Notes: generated by a model from the sequence alone, not told the origin. A stretch of 64,000 bases of DNA from an uncultured Muribaculaceae bacterium (GCA_947625935.1 CANQQE010000009.1:1-64000); one strand, 5' to 3'; numbered from the stretch's first letter, positions 40,317-51,401 are shown. Numbers and translations: made by a program.

Positions 40317-40673
40317 TTAAGCCGAGGGAATCGACTTCAGCATATCGACACCTATGATGACGATTACAAATATGATGACTATGACTCCCGAAAACACAAG
40401 AGCCGCCGTCGACGCACCTCGCGGACTGCGCCTGAGCGACACAAGACCCATCACGAATGCCACAGCCGCTGTTACACCGCTTGCCGCCCCGCAGGCCAGA
40501 CTCGCGTCATACGGCAGAAATCCGCTGATGATAAACAGTGCCCAGGCGGCAAGGGCCACCGCAAAAGCCCAACGCCCCAGCTTGTTCGGGCGGCGCGGCG
40601 TTTCAGCCGGCTGCTCGGCGGCCTGCAGCGGTTGATCCTCAACGTGACCCTCAATTTCTTTATTGGATTCCAT
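40317..40673 (-). CDS. Small inner-membrane protein (DUF4190-like)
   Basis: This 118-residue protein has a Glu/Pro/Gln-rich N-terminal tail and then three predicted membrane helices: AFAVALAAWALFIISGFL, a Gly/Ala-rich helix and ALVFSGVIVIIFVIVIIGV. The arrangement of paired helices with a basic loop (SLRRSPRG) resembles DUF4190 proteins. It lies 14 bases after rpiB on the same strand. Function unknown. Confidence 0.6.
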   Translation of the reverse strand: MESNKEIEGHVEDQPLQAAEQPAETPRRPNKLGRWAFAVALAAWALFIISGFLPYDASLACGAASGVTAAVAFVMGLVSLRRSPRGASTAALVFSGVIVIIFVIVIIGVDMLKSIPSA

Positions 40674-40687
40674 AACGTCATCAGAGT

Positions 40688-41143
40688 TTAACGTGACACG
40701 GGGATTTTGGCCACTCGCGCTTCATGGCGACCCCCCTCAAACGGCGTGCTGAGAAATGCGTCGACGATAGCGAGAGCCGTAGCCGGCTCAATGAAACGCG
40801 CGGGCAGCACGAGCACATTCGCGTCATTGTGCTGGCGGGCGAGCGAGGCAAGCTCTACAGTCCAGCACAGAGCCGCGCGGATGCCCTGGTGCTTGTTGAG
40901 TGTCATCGCTATGCCGTTGCCTGAGCCACACATCGCAATCCCCGGATAGCAACGCCCGGCCTCGATGGCGGCGGCGCAGGGATGCGCATAGTCGGGATAG
41001 TCGCAACTCTGGGTGGAATCTGTTCCAAAATCCTCATACTCGATATCCTGCGACATGAGATAACCCTCGATGATTGACTTCAGCTCATACCCGGCATGAT
41101 CGCTGCAAAGAGCCACTTTTTTTCCTGATTTTAATATTGACAT
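40688..41143 (-). CDS. rpiB: Ribose-5-phosphate isomerase B
   Basis: It interconverts ribose 5-phosphate and ribulose 5-phosphate in the pentose phosphate pathway. The 151-residue LacAB/RpiB-fold protein has LCSDHAGYELK (substrate phosphate binding), SCDYPDYAHP, and the active-site Cys in IAMCGSGNGIAM. The length is normal for the family. Confidence 0.95.
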   Translation of the reverse strand: MSILKSGKKVALCSDHAGYELKSIIEGYLMSQDIEYEDFGTDSTQSCDYPDYAHPCAAAIEAGRCYPGIAMCGSGNGIAMTLNKHQGIRAALCWTVELASLARQHNDANVLVLPARFIEPATALAIVDAFLSTPFEGGRHEARVAKIPVSR

Positions 41144-41177
41144 GATTCAGTGTCTATGTGTATGGTGAATGTTTAGC

Positions 41178-41930
41178 TTATGTTCGTTTTTGGTTGACGG
41201 TCAAGCCTATGCGCTTCCAAGCGGCACGGGGCAACGCCCGCCATAAAGCCGTCACAACCCCCCAACGCCAGTCTATGTAGGCCACGCGGCGACGGTGGAG
41301 TATGGCACGCTCAACCAACGGCACGGCATAACCGAGCGACATGGTCATCGGCAGGTCATGGTTGCCGTTGAGCAGCGGAGTGTCGATGAATCCGGGTCGC
41401 AGGTCAGTGAAATCGACGGCCACCCCCTCCTGGCGCGCGAGCTGCTCAAGTGCGTCGATATATGTGCTTTGGAACCGCTTTGACGCGCTGTAGGAAGCTG
41501 CGATTCCTATCCCCTTTGTCCCAGCCACCGACGTGATGGCGGCGATGTGGCCGCGGTCAGCCGAGGCTGTGGACTTGTAGTTGTTGTAGGCTGCGTCGAT
41601 TATCCTGACGAAACCCGAGCAATTGACGGCTACGGTCTGCGTGTCGATGTCGTTCTGAAGCTGAGGGTTAAGCCACCCGACTCCGGCCGACATAAGCAGC
41701 ACATCCATCCCGTCTATCAGCTCTATCAGGTCAAGAAAACGCCGGGGCGCGTCATCGGCGGTAACATCGATGACCGAGTAGGCGATGCGGTCGGGATACT
41801 GCGATTTCATCTCCTTCAGCCGTTCCTCACTGCGCGCGGCGATTCCCACGCGCCATCCCCCCCTCGCAAAATCGAGGGCCACCTGTCGTCCGATTCCCGA
41901 CGACGCTCCGATAACGATTATCTTTCTCAT
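41178..41930 (-). CDS. Short-chain dehydrogenase/reductase
   Basis: The ATG at 41930 overlaps the upstream stop as ATGA; the open frame extends further upstream, but that part is antisense-like and lacks any Rossmann feature. The 250-residue SDR has the NAD(P)-binding GASSGIGRQVAL, the MSAGVG segment (NAG-type), the catalytic Ser in AAITSVAGT and YxxxK as YSASKRF. The C-terminus is hydrophobic and basic (RWGVVTALWRALPRAAWKRIG) and could sit at the membrane. Substrate unknown. It is the last gene of a five-gene envelope cluster. Confidence 0.88.
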   Translation of the reverse strand: MRKIIVIGASSGIGRQVALDFARGGWRVGIAARSEERLKEMKSQYPDRIAYSVIDVTADDAPRRFLDLIELIDGMDVLLMSAGVGWLNPQLQNDIDTQTVAVNCSGFVRIIDAAYNNYKSTASADRGHIAAITSVAGTKGIGIAASYSASKRFQSTYIDALEQLARQEGVAVDFTDLRPGFIDTPLLNGNHDLPMTMSLGYAVPLVERAILHRRRVAYIDWRWGVVTALWRALPRAAWKRIGLTVNQKRT

Positions 41931-42868
41931 TGTTGCTCTGTTGTTTGGTCTGGCAGAGGAAGCGGTTCCGAATGTAGCGGCTCCTCCGTCACATTTCCAA
42001 CCGCCGGAGCGCGTCGCTTGTTCAGCGGGATGGTATAATAAATCGAAAAACTGCCCGCCCACGCTCCATTGCGGCTGCCGTAGCCGGGGATATACCACGG
42101 ATCGCCATAGCGCGGACTGCCGTCGCTCATTATCGAGTGATAGCGCAGTATCCATCCGAGCGAGATGCCGCGCCACACCCTCACCTTTATTCCGAACAGA
42201 AATTCAAAATAAGACGCGGTGACGCTCTGCGACGGGATATTAAACCGTGTCGTCTCATCCCAATATGGTGAATTGACGGTTATGTCGGTCAGCTCATAGC
42301 TGAAATGCGAGAATCCGAAACGCACGCCGGCATATGCTTCATAGGCCGGATTGGAATTATAAAGGAAATTATAGTCCATCCCTATCTTGAAATAGGGTGC
42401 CGTCTTACCCTTGTAGGTATAATTGCCGTCGTCGGGGGTATAGGAAGCGTTGCCTATTCCTATTTCCACCACCGGGCGGTAACGGTTGTGGAGATTAACG
42501 CCCGCCGAGAATCCTATCAGCCCGTAGTGCTGCCCGAAAGCCCTCATGATGGGGTCCCATAGGTCTACACCGACAGTGGCCGAGTACCATAGCGGGTACT
42601 GCATCTTGGGGAGGGTGTCTTTTTCGGAGGATAAAGTCGTGTCGGCGACCTCGCGCCCCGTCACGGTATCGACAAGCACCACGTTACCCTCAGCGTCATG
42701 AAAATGGACAAAGTGGGATGGATCAAAAGCGGCGGTATCGGTTTTCTCCGGCTCCACCGGCTTGCCGGCCGCGGGTGTGGCGGTCACCGGGGTGATGCGC
42801 CGCTGCGCCGTCAGCGTCATGGTCATCAACGCCACAAAAGCTATAATCGTCAGCGGTAAACGTCTCAT
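41927..42868 (-). CDS. DUF6048-family outer-membrane protein
   Basis: This 313-residue protein has a signal peptide (LPLTIIAFVALMTMTLTA-Q), a Pro/Thr-rich stretch and a small beta-barrel-like domain with many aromatic alternations (YFKIGMDYNFLYN, FGFSHFSYELTD, FEFLFGIKVRVWRGISLGW). It resembles DUF6048 proteins, which occur next to DUF6452 lipoproteins in Bacteroidales. ATGA overlaps exist on both sides, so it is translationally coupled to its neighbours. Role in the outer membrane is inferred. Confidence 0.72.
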   Translation of the reverse strand: MRRLPLTIIAFVALMTMTLTAQRRITPVTATPAAGKPVEPEKTDTAAFDPSHFVHFHDAEGNVVLVDTVTGREVADTTLSSEKDTLPKMQYPLWYSATVGVDLWDPIMRAFGQHYGLIGFSAGVNLHNRYRPVVEIGIGNASYTPDDGNYTYKGKTAPYFKIGMDYNFLYNSNPAYEAYAGVRFGFSHFSYELTDITVNSPYWDETTRFNIPSQSVTASYFEFLFGIKVRVWRGISLGWILRYHSIMSDGSPRYGDPWYIPGYGSRNGAWAGSFSIYYTIPLNKRRAPAVGNVTEEPLHSEPLPLPDQTTEQQ

Positions 42869-43431
42869 GGCTCATCGGTGGGGTTAACGGGGTTATCCGG
42901 GTTTTCAGGCTCCTCCGGTTCCTCAGGATTTATCGTCGCGACCTTGAAATATATTCGCAGCCGCTCTGTGTCGACATTGGTTATGAGCGAATCGACGAGC
43001 ACCACCGAGTCGATCAGATGGGTGGTATAGTCGAGACGGCTCACTTTGTAGCGGTACATAGCCCCGCACTCCTCCGATGCGAAATAAGGCTCCGATGCGT
43101 AGGTGAAACCGATGGTATCGTTCAACGCCGGGTCATCAAGCCCCTGCTCCGGGTAGGCGTAATGGACGAAAAACTCGGTGAAATCTTTTTGCGAGCGCAG
43201 TGGCAGATAGACGCTCGACGCCGCGCGCCCGGCCTTCAAAAGCAAAGAGTCGTCGACCGCACCGACGCCCCCTATGTCGAGCGAGTCGAGCGATACCGGC
43301 GCGCCTGTCTCGCTCGCATAGAAACCGGCGAGCGGAAGGCTGTTCTGGTTGTCGAGACAACCTGAGGTGTTGCACCCCGCGAAGGCAGCCGTCAGAAGCG
43401 TCATGACCGTTATGACCGGGAGAAATCTCAT
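42865..43431 (-). CDS. DUF6452-family lipoprotein
   Basis: This 188-residue protein has a signal sequence ending in FAGC (lipobox, Cys at about residue 19) followed by NTSGCLDNQNSLPLAGFYAS. The C-terminus is Pro/Glu/Asn-rich (PEEPEEPENPDNPVNP). It matches the DUF6452 family, which pairs with the DUF6048 barrel encoded next. It overlaps both neighbours by 4 bases. Probably a lipoprotein partner of that barrel. Confidence 0.72.
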   Translation of the reverse strand: MRFLPVITVMTLLTAAFAGCNTSGCLDNQNSLPLAGFYASETGAPVSLDSLDIGGVGAVDDSLLLKAGRAASSVYLPLRSQKDFTEFFVHYAYPEQGLDDPALNDTIGFTYASEPYFASEECGAMYRYKVSRLDYTTHLIDSVVLVDSLITNVDTERLRIYFKVATINPEEPEEPENPDNPVNPTDEP

Positions 43432-44384
43432 CGGGTGATCTCCTCCTCTATCTCGTAGTTATTGCGCCGGGGCGAATTTCGCACTATCAGCTCGCCGATA
43501 AAGCCCGTGAGGAAAAGCTGAGTGCCGAGTATCATCGTCACCAGTGCTATGTAGAAGTAGGGCGAATCCGTCACAAGCGTGTAGGGATGCCCCGAATACA
43601 TATGGTAGAGTTTCATGCTGCCCACCATCATCACCGCCAGCAGACCGATCAGGAACATCAGGCTGCCGAGCAATCCGAAAAAGTGCATCGGCTTGATTCC
43701 GAACTTATTGGTGAACCACAACGTGGCAAGGTCAAGATAGCCGTTGACAAACCGGTCGAGCCCGAATTTTGTCTTGCCGTATTTCCGCGCCTGATGCTTC
43801 ACAACCTTCTCGCCGATACGGTTAAACCCTGCGTTCTTGGCCAGAAACGGTATGTAGCGGTGCATATCGCCGTAGACCTCGATATGTTTCACCACCTTGT
43901 TGCGGTAGGCTTTAAGCCCGCAGTTGAAGTCATGCAGGTTGTGAATGCCGCTGACTCGACGGGCGGTGGCGTTGAACAATTTGGTGGGGATAGTCTTCGA
44001 CAGCGGGTCATAGCGTTTCTGCTTCCAACCCGACACGAGGTCATATCCATCCTCCCGGATCATGCGCACCAACTCGGGAATCTCGTCAGGGCTGTCCTGG
44101 AGGTCTGCGTCCATCGTTATCACCACGTCACCCTTGGCGCGCGTGAATCCGGTGTTGAGCGCGGGCGATTTCCCGTAATTACGTCTGAAGCTAACACCGC
44201 GCACACAGGGGTTGCTCTCGCTCAGACGCTCGATTACCTCCCATGAGCGGTCGGTGGAACCGTCATTGATAAACAATATCTCATAGCTGAAACCGTTGGC
44301 CTCCATCACGCGGCGTATCCACGCCTCCAGTTCGGGAAGCGACTCCTCCTCATTGTATAGTGGGACGACAACCGATATATCCAT
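43428..44384 (-). CDS. GT2-family glycosyltransferase (DPM1/GtrB-like)
   Basis: This 318-residue enzyme has an N-terminal GT-A domain: VVVPLYNEEESLPEL, FINDGSTDRSW and the metal-binding MDADLQDSPDEI. Two C-terminal membrane helices (FFGLLGSLMFLIGLLAVMMV and FYIALVTMILGTQLFLTGF) anchor it in the inner membrane. Such enzymes load a sugar onto undecaprenyl phosphate for envelope glycan assembly; the donor is not predictable. It is the second gene of the cluster that begins with the DUF4199 protein. Confidence 0.9.
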   Translation of the reverse strand: MDISVVVPLYNEEESLPELEAWIRRVMEANGFSYEILFINDGSTDRSWEVIERLSESNPCVRGVSFRRNYGKSPALNTGFTRAKGDVVITMDADLQDSPDEIPELVRMIREDGYDLVSGWKQKRYDPLSKTIPTKLFNATARRVSGIHNLHDFNCGLKAYRNKVVKHIEVYGDMHRYIPFLAKNAGFNRIGEKVVKHQARKYGKTKFGLDRFVNGYLDLATLWFTNKFGIKPMHFFGLLGSLMFLIGLLAVMMVGSMKLYHMYSGHPYTLVTDSPYFYIALVTMILGTQLFLTGFIGELIVRNSPRRNNYEIEEEITR

Positions 44385-44411
44385 TGTTGCAATTGTTTTT
44401 ATCCAAAGTCT

Positions 44412-44936
44412 TTACATTCTATCGACCCTCCGGGCCTTAACGAGCAACGTCATCAACATCGACAGCATCGAGCCGCTGAAAATACCGAGCCACACAAACT
44501 CCACGGCGACCTCGGCGGGGGTAGGGAGAGCGTGACGGGCCACGGCGTTGTCCACCATGTCGGCTATCCCCGTTTCACCCGCCTCGCGGTAGAGTGCGGC
44601 CACGGTGGTCACCTGCGTGGTGATGAACGACGGTTCAATCCAGCGCATATATGCCAGAGCGACAACAGCCATGATGACCGACCCTCCGGCAAAGATGATG
44701 ATGCCCTCCATCCACAGCTCGCTGAACTTCGACAGACCCAGGTCCGACCGATAGGAACGTCGCAACAGGCCATAGGTGAGAAACGGGACTCCAAGCATCA
44801 TCACCATCGACAACAGGCCCAGCCATGCGATCTCAAGAGAATTGGCCATGGCAAGAAACAGCACCGACAGAAAAACTCCCATCACAAGGCCGTTCTCGGC
44901 CCCGCGCCGATAGATTGATTTGCGTTGTTGTGTCAT
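44412..44936 (-). CDS. DUF4199-family membrane protein
   Basis: This 174-residue inner-membrane protein has about four helices (GLVMGVFLSVLFLAMANSL, GLLSMVMMLGVPFLTYGLL, FAGGSVIMAVVALAYMRWI, LGIFSGSMLSMLMTLLV). DUF4199 genes typically precede a GT2 glycosyltransferase in Bacteroidales, exactly as here (27-base gap). They may form a functional unit in lipid-linked sugar transfer; the molecular role is unknown. Confidence 0.8.
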   Translation of the reverse strand: MTQQRKSIYRRGAENGLVMGVFLSVLFLAMANSLEIAWLGLLSMVMMLGVPFLTYGLLRRSYRSDLGLSKFSELWMEGIIIFAGGSVIMAVVALAYMRWIEPSFITTQVTTVAALYREAGETGIADMVDNAVARHALPTPAEVAVEFVWLGIFSGSMLSMLMTLLVKARRVDRM

Positions 44937-44946
44937 AATTTTACCG

Positions 44947-44954
44947 CAAAGATA
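44947..44954 (-). promoter_or_regulatory. -7 box of the DUF4199-GT2-SDR operon
   Basis: On the minus strand it reads TATCTTTG, 10 bases upstream of the ATG at 44936, giving a very short 5' leader. The -33 element is not clear. Confidence 0.45.
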
Positions 44955-45007
44955 CTGAATTTGGCTATATTAACTAAGTGGAAGATGGTTTTTTACACAA
45001 TATTTTG

Positions 45008-45015
45008 TATTTTTG
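45008..45015 (+). promoter_or_regulatory. -7 box of the BspA-like gene
   Basis: TATTTTTG matches TAnnTTTG and lies 87 bases before the chosen ATG. A T-rich run is present near the -33 position but no exact TTTG. Confidence 0.4.
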
Positions 45016-45102
45016 CACGCTATCTTATAAGCGGGAATTGCGTCACGCCGCAGCCATGCGGCTCAAGCAATTTCCATGAATCTCACCGAATTATCCTATC
45101 AG

Positions 45103-46599
45103 ATGAAGCTACATAGACAACTTATTTTTCTCCCTTGCGTCGCTTTGGCGCAAATAGCTTTGGCTCTCGATGTGACCTCGACACCCGGTAACCTCGCGGA
45201 GGCTGTAGGCACCCAGACATCAATCTCATCGCTGACCGTCAAAGGCCGGATCAACGCTGCCGACTTTGAGTTTATCGCAGACAAACTCCCGGCTTTGCGC
45301 TCGCTCGACCTCAGCAACGCCACGGTATCGGCCTACGAGGGCGACGCGCTGATCACAAGCGCCCACACAGCCCCGGCGGCTGAGATACCCCCCTACGCCC
45401 TCGCCGGATCACAGATAACCTCCATCAAGCTCCCGCAAGGCATAACGGCCATAGGAGAAGGGGCGTTTCTGTCTGTCCCGTTGACAGCAATTGAAATCCC
45501 GGCATCGGTCAAGACCATAGGGTCAGCCGCTTTCAGCGGTTGCCGCTCACTCTCCAACGTCAGCATCCCGTCGACAGTCAATTCAATTGGCTCACACCTG
45601 TTCATGGGGTGCGACAAACTGAAAAAAGCTACCCTTCCGGCTACGCTGACAACGATTCCCGCTGCGACATTTGCCGATTGCCGACTGCTTGCCGACGTAA
45701 CCATCCCGGCCAATGTGACAGCCATCGACTCGGCGGCATTTGCCGGTTGCGCTTCACTGACGGCGATTGACCTCGGCAACGACCTCAGGGCCATCGGGGC
45801 GGCAGCTTTCAGAAACAGCGGAATCACGGAAATAGACCTCAGCGGCTCATCGTCGCTCGACGCTATTGGAGCATGGGCGTTTGCCGATTGCGAAGCTCTG
45901 GCGTCGGCCCGGATTCCCGACGGAGTGGCCTCGATAGGAGAAGGGGCGTTTTTCAATGACGCAGCCCTCGTAACGACCAACTTCCCATCGGCGGCCGACC
46001 GAATGGAAAACTACACCTACAATGGCGCGGCATCACTCGACCCCGCCGATATAAGCCACAACGGAATCACATCCATAGGCGATTACGCGCTGCGCGGACT
46101 CACCCAAGCTACCAAATTTGAGATTCCCGCTTCTCTTGAATCTATAGGCGACTACGCAATGGAGGATTGGACTTCTCTGAAAGAGATGACCGCATACACC
46201 AACTCGGTTCCGTCAATCGGTGTTGACGTGTGGGCTGGAGTGAATCAACCTGCCGTGAAGCTCTATGTCAACACGAATATGCAGAGCGAGTTCACCGAGG
46301 CCCCGCAATGGAAAGAATTTGACATTGTGCAATCTACGGGTGTCAGCGACGACATCATGGCCGATGGGGCCGACAGCGGCGTGAAAGCGTTCTTCTCGGG
46401 CACCGACCTGATTGTCAAGGCCACGACCGAGATTGACAACGTGCGCGTCTACGACTCGGCTGCCCGACAGTGGGTTTACGTCGAGCCGGCATCCGAGGAA
46501 ATCACAATCGACACCGCAGCCTGGAACAGCCGCATCTACATTGTGGCCGTGGTGCTGACCGACGGTCGCACCGCCAACATAAAGCTCGCGCGCCGATAA
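45103..46599 (+). CDS. BspA-like leucine-rich repeat surface protein
   Basis: The ATG at 45103 gives a signal peptide (MKLHRQLIFLPCVALAQIAL); an upstream in-frame ATG at 45076 adds nine polar residues. The 498-residue protein contains about ten LRR_5 (BspA/TpLRR) repeats of roughly 23 residues with the pattern I..AF..C..L..V.IP..V..IG, for example IGSAAFSGCRSLSNVSIPS and IDSAAFAGCASLTAIDLGN. The C-terminal 100 residues form a beta domain like the sorting regions of secreted Bacteroidales proteins. BspA-type proteins bind host matrix or other bacteria; that role here is inferred. Confidence 0.85.
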   Translation: MKLHRQLIFLPCVALAQIALALDVTSTPGNLAEAVGTQTSISSLTVKGRINAADFEFIADKLPALRSLDLSNATVSAYEGDALITSAHTAPAAEIPPYALAGSQITSIKLPQGITAIGEGAFLSVPLTAIEIPASVKTIGSAAFSGCRSLSNVSIPSTVNSIGSHLFMGCDKLKKATLPATLTTIPAATFADCRLLADVTIPANVTAIDSAAFAGCASLTAIDLGNDLRAIGAAAFRNSGITEIDLSGSSSLDAIGAWAFADCEALASARIPDGVASIGEGAFFNDAALVTTNFPSAADRMENYTYNGAASLDPADISHNGITSIGDYALRGLTQATKFEIPASLESIGDYAMEDWTSLKEMTAYTNSVPSIGVDVWAGVNQPAVKLYVNTNMQSEFTEAPQWKEFDIVQSTGVSDDIMADGADSGVKAFFSGTDLIVKATTEIDNVRVYDSAARQWVYVEPASEEITIDTAAWNSRIYIVAVVLTDGRTANIKLARR

Positions 46600-46785
46600 C
46601 CCCCGCCCAACAATCGTTCACTCACTATTGATGTTGTCACGGAATCTTCCTGTCAAATGTCGGGCCTGTCACACTCTAATTCATATATTATTGCAAATCA
46701 GGCTTGGTAGGGTCTGCCCATAGGCAAACCGACGGGCAGCGGTCTATTGCCGGTAGTTACGCGACATACACTTTCTTAAATCATA

Positions 46786-47583
46786 ATGGGAAAAAACAAA
46801 CTGAAAAAATTCAGGGATATGGAAACAATTGATTTTGTTTTTCAATATCCCTTTGCCGTTCTTAAAGAGGAGGGATTCCCCCTCAAAGAGAAATGGCGGT
46901 CTACCTTTTTCAAAAACAACAATCCCATCGTGCTCGAACTTGGATGCGGCAAGGGGGAATACACCGTGGGGCTTGCCCGCAGATTCCCCGACCGAAACTA
47001 CATAGGAGTTGACATTAAAGGGGCGCGTATGTGGACAGGTGCCTGCCAGGCGCGCGACGAGAAACTCGGCAACGTGGCGTTTCTGCGCACCGACATCGAG
47101 CTTATCGACCACTTTTTCGCTCCCGGCGAAGTCGATGAGATATGGGTGACGTTCGCCGACCCGCAGATGAAGAAAGTCAGGAAACGACTCACAGGCACAC
47201 GCTTTCTGTCGCTTTACCGGCATATACTCACCCCGGGCGGACTTATCCACCTCAAGACCGACAGCCCGTTCCTCTACACCTATACGCGGCTGATGGCGCG
47301 GCACAACTCCATCCCGGTGGAAATCGACACCGACGACCTCTATAACGGCGACGGCGCGCTGACAGGCCCGATACTCGACATCAAGACTTTCTATGAACAG
47401 CAATGGCTCGACCGAGGGCTGACAATCAAATACCTGCGTATGCGACTACCCGCCCAAGGGCAACTAACCGAGCCGGAGGCCGACATTGAGCCTGACACCT
47501 ACCGCAGCTTCTCGCGCGGATGGATACAATGCCCCGACGAGATGGCCCGCCGGACTGCCGACACCGGCAATCAAACCCTGTAA
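46786..47583 (+). CDS. trmB: tRNA (guanine-N7-)-methyltransferase
   Basis: It forms m7G46 in tRNA. The 265-residue SAM-dependent enzyme has the SAM-binding [15 protein letters not shown], the ribose-binding [12 protein letters not shown], and the family-specific [16 protein letters not shown] (TrmB has FPDPxxKxRHxxRR here; the usual first Pro is Ala). [15 protein letters not shown] follows. The C-terminus carries an extra 40 residues beyond many TrmB proteins. The gene is 21 bases before the Mrp gene, on the same strand. Confidence 0.92.
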   Translation: MGKNKLKKFRDMETIDFVFQYPFAVLKEEGFPLKEKWRSTFFKNNNPIVLELGCGKGEYTVGLARRFPDRNYIGVDIKGARMWTGACQARDEKLGNVAFLRTDIELIDHFFAPGEVDEIWVTFADPQMKKVRKRLTGTRFLSLYRHILTPGGLIHLKTDSPFLYTYTRLMARHNSIPVEIDTDDLYNGDGALTGPILDIKTFYEQQWLDRGLTIKYLRMRLPAQGQLTEPEADIEPDTYRSFSRGWIQCPDEMARRTADTGNQTL

Positions 47584-47604
47584 AAAAACTAAAAACATAA
47601 CCAA

Positions 47605-48714
47605 ATGGAAACGTTATATCCCGCAAAAATAATCGAAGCACTGCGCACAGTCCGCTATCCCGGCAACGGCAAAAACATCGTGGAACTCGGCATGGTCGAG
47701 GACGATATTCGCATCGACGGCAACCGCGTGAGCTTCTCTCTTATATTCGACCGCCCCACCGACCCGTTTATCAGATCGTTGGTGAAATCGGCTGAAACAG
47801 CCATCCTCACCCATGTGTCGCCCCAGGTCGACATAAAGGGCAACATCGCCGTGAAGACCCGGCAGGCCGCTCCGGCCGCGCCTGTGAATCCGCTCCCGGG
47901 TGTCAAAAACATAATCGGCGTTTCGTCGGGAAAAGGGGGTGTCGGCAAATCGACCGTAGCCAGCAACCTCGCCGTGGCGCTCGCACGCGAAGGCTACAAG
48001 GTCGGGCTGCTCGATGCCGACATATTCGGCCCGTCGGTGCCTAAAATGTTCGGCGTTGAAAATGAAGGGCTTTATATGCACAACGTCGATGGGCGCGACC
48101 TAATCATACCGTTGGAACGCTACGGCGTGAAAGTGCTGTCAATCGGTTTCCTTGTCGACAAAAACAGCCCCGTGCTATGGCGGGGGGCCATGGCCTCGAC
48201 CGCGCTTAAACAACTCATAAACGATGCCGACTGGGGCGACCTCGACTATTTCCTGATTGATATGCCACCCGGAACGAGCGACATACATCTGACACTCGTG
48301 CAGACACTCGCCATCACAGGGGTAGTCATCGTCAGCACTCCTCAGGAGGTAGCGCTCGCCGACGCCCGAAAAGGGATAGCCATGTTCACAGGCGACAAGG
48401 TAAACGTACCCATTCTCGGAATTGTCGAGAATATGGCCTGGTTCACCCCAGAGCGACACCCCGACGAACGTTATTACATCTTCGGCAAAGAAGGTGCGGT
48501 GAATGTAGCCAAGGAGCTTGGCATAAGACTGTTAGGGCAGATTCCGATTGTGGGCGCCATCTGCGAGGGCGGCGACAACGGAACACCCATCGCGCTTCAG
48601 GATTCCATTACGGGTCAGGCGTTTATGCACGTCGCCCGCGAGGTGATCGACGCTGTCGATGAGCGCAACGGAACCCTACCACCTACCCGAAAAGTCGATG
48701 TAACAAAGAAATAG
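47605..48714 (+). CDS. mrp: Mrp/ApbC-type iron-sulfur cluster carrier ATPase
   Basis: This 369-residue protein has an N-terminal MIP18-like domain (about 1-90) and a P-loop ATPase with the deviant Walker A VSSGKGGVGKST (about 106-117), DADIFGPSVPKM, and DYFLIDMPPGTSDIHLTL. The bridging CxxC cluster motif at the C-terminus is not obvious, as in part of the family. It likely delivers Fe-S clusters in the cytoplasm. The gene is between trmB and an esterase gene, with short gaps. Confidence 0.9.
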   Translation: METLYPAKIIEALRTVRYPGNGKNIVELGMVEDDIRIDGNRVSFSLIFDRPTDPFIRSLVKSAETAILTHVSPQVDIKGNIAVKTRQAAPAAPVNPLPGVKNIIGVSSGKGGVGKSTVASNLAVALAREGYKVGLLDADIFGPSVPKMFGVENEGLYMHNVDGRDLIIPLERYGVKVLSIGFLVDKNSPVLWRGAMASTALKQLINDADWGDLDYFLIDMPPGTSDIHLTLVQTLAITGVVIVSTPQEVALADARKGIAMFTGDKVNVPILGIVENMAWFTPERHPDERYYIFGKEGAVNVAKELGIRLLGQIPIVGAICEGGDNGTPIALQDSITGQAFMHVAREVIDAVDERNGTLPPTRKVDVTKK

Positions 48715-48727
48715 CCCCGAAAAAGCC

Positions 48728-49657
48728 ATGAAATCCATCCTAACTTTGGCCGCAACCGTTTTGCTGTCAGCCATTTCAGTCTTAGCAGCTCCCCCAGTTA
48801 TAACCCCATCCGGCAAGTCTGTTACATCCGGTAGGCTCGAAACCGCCAGAATCTATTCTCCCGAGATGGCCGACAGCATCGACATTGACATCTGGACACC
48901 TGACGGATACCCCTCCGCGGGGCGTTACCCGGTGGTGTATATGCACGACGGGCAAAACCTCTTTGACGCGGCTACGACATGGAACCGACAGGCATGGGAA
49001 ATCGACTCCGTCGCAGGCCCCTTGATGGCCGATGGACTGATCAGACCCGCGATAATCGTGGGAATCTACAGCAAAGATGCCACCCGCGTGGGCGACCTGA
49101 TGCCCGACAAGCCGGTTGCTGCGATCAGCAACGACTCCATCAGCGGGATATTGGCCCGGTTCTGTCCCGGAGGAGTGAAAGGGGGCAAATATGTCGAGTT
49201 TATCGCCAAGACGCTCAAACCGTTCATCGATGCCGCCTACCCTACGTTGCCCGAACCTGAGGCAACATTCGTGATGGGCTCAAGCATGGGCGGACTCGCG
49301 TCAATCTACGCCATGTGCGAGCACCCCGAAACATTTGGCGGAGCGGCCTGCCTTTCGACCCACTGGTCGGGGCTAACCTATCGCAACGACATATTTCCCG
49401 CCGCGATGCGCGGTTATCTCACCGCCTCACTGCCCCGCGACAACCGACACAAACTCTACATGGACTGCGGCGACCGCACCATCGACGAGGTCTACATCCC
49501 CTACTTCTTCGAGATGAACGCGCTGGCCGACAGCCTCGGCTACGACAACGCACGGCTGCTCACGCCGTTCTTCCCCGGCCACAGACACAGCGAGGACTCT
49601 TGGGCATCACGCGTGGCCGTCCCGCTGCGCTTCCTGCTCCCGCCTGAACGCCAATGA
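48728..49657 (+). CDS. Secreted esterase-D-like alpha/beta hydrolase
   Basis: This 309-residue protein has a signal peptide (ILTLAATVLLSAISVLA) and an alpha/beta-hydrolase of the esterase D family (PF00756-like). YMHDGQNLFD lies early, the nucleophile Ser is in FVMGSSMGGLAS, the acidic residue is probably in DCGDRT, and the His is in FFPGHRHSEDSW. These enzymes remove acyl groups from carbohydrates or siderophores. It is probably cotranscribed with the Mrp gene (13-base gap). Confidence 0.85.
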   Translation: MKSILTLAATVLLSAISVLAAPPVITPSGKSVTSGRLETARIYSPEMADSIDIDIWTPDGYPSAGRYPVVYMHDGQNLFDAATTWNRQAWEIDSVAGPLMADGLIRPAIIVGIYSKDATRVGDLMPDKPVAAISNDSISGILARFCPGGVKGGKYVEFIAKTLKPFIDAAYPTLPEPEATFVMGSSMGGLASIYAMCEHPETFGGAACLSTHWSGLTYRNDIFPAAMRGYLTASLPRDNRHKLYMDCGDRTIDEVYIPYFFEMNALADSLGYDNARLLTPFFPGHRHSEDSWASRVAVPLRFLLPPERQ

Positions 49658-49680
49658 CACCGAAGCCCGCGAAATTCTTG

Positions 49681-49711
49681 TTGGGGATTAGAATGGAATT
49701 TTGTAATTTTG
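49681..49711 (+). promoter_or_regulatory. Promoter of pyrG
   Basis: TTG at 49681-49683 and TAATTTTG at 49704-49711 are 20 bases apart; the GTG start of pyrG is 29 bases downstream. Confidence 0.65.
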
Positions 49712-49719
49712 CGCTTTAA

Positions 49720-51357
<1,638 letters not shown>

Positions 51358-51401
51358 ATAGCGATAATTAACAACGATCACACAACCACCAAATTTAGCT
51401 A

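Noticed and set aside
46600-46785. Hairpin CTGCCC / GGGCAG before trmB as a riboswitch
   Set aside because: Only a 6-bp stem with no conserved riboswitch core; nothing else is seen in this gap.
46744-47403. 219-codon minus-strand frame opposite trmB
   Set aside because: Shadow of the methyltransferase motifs.
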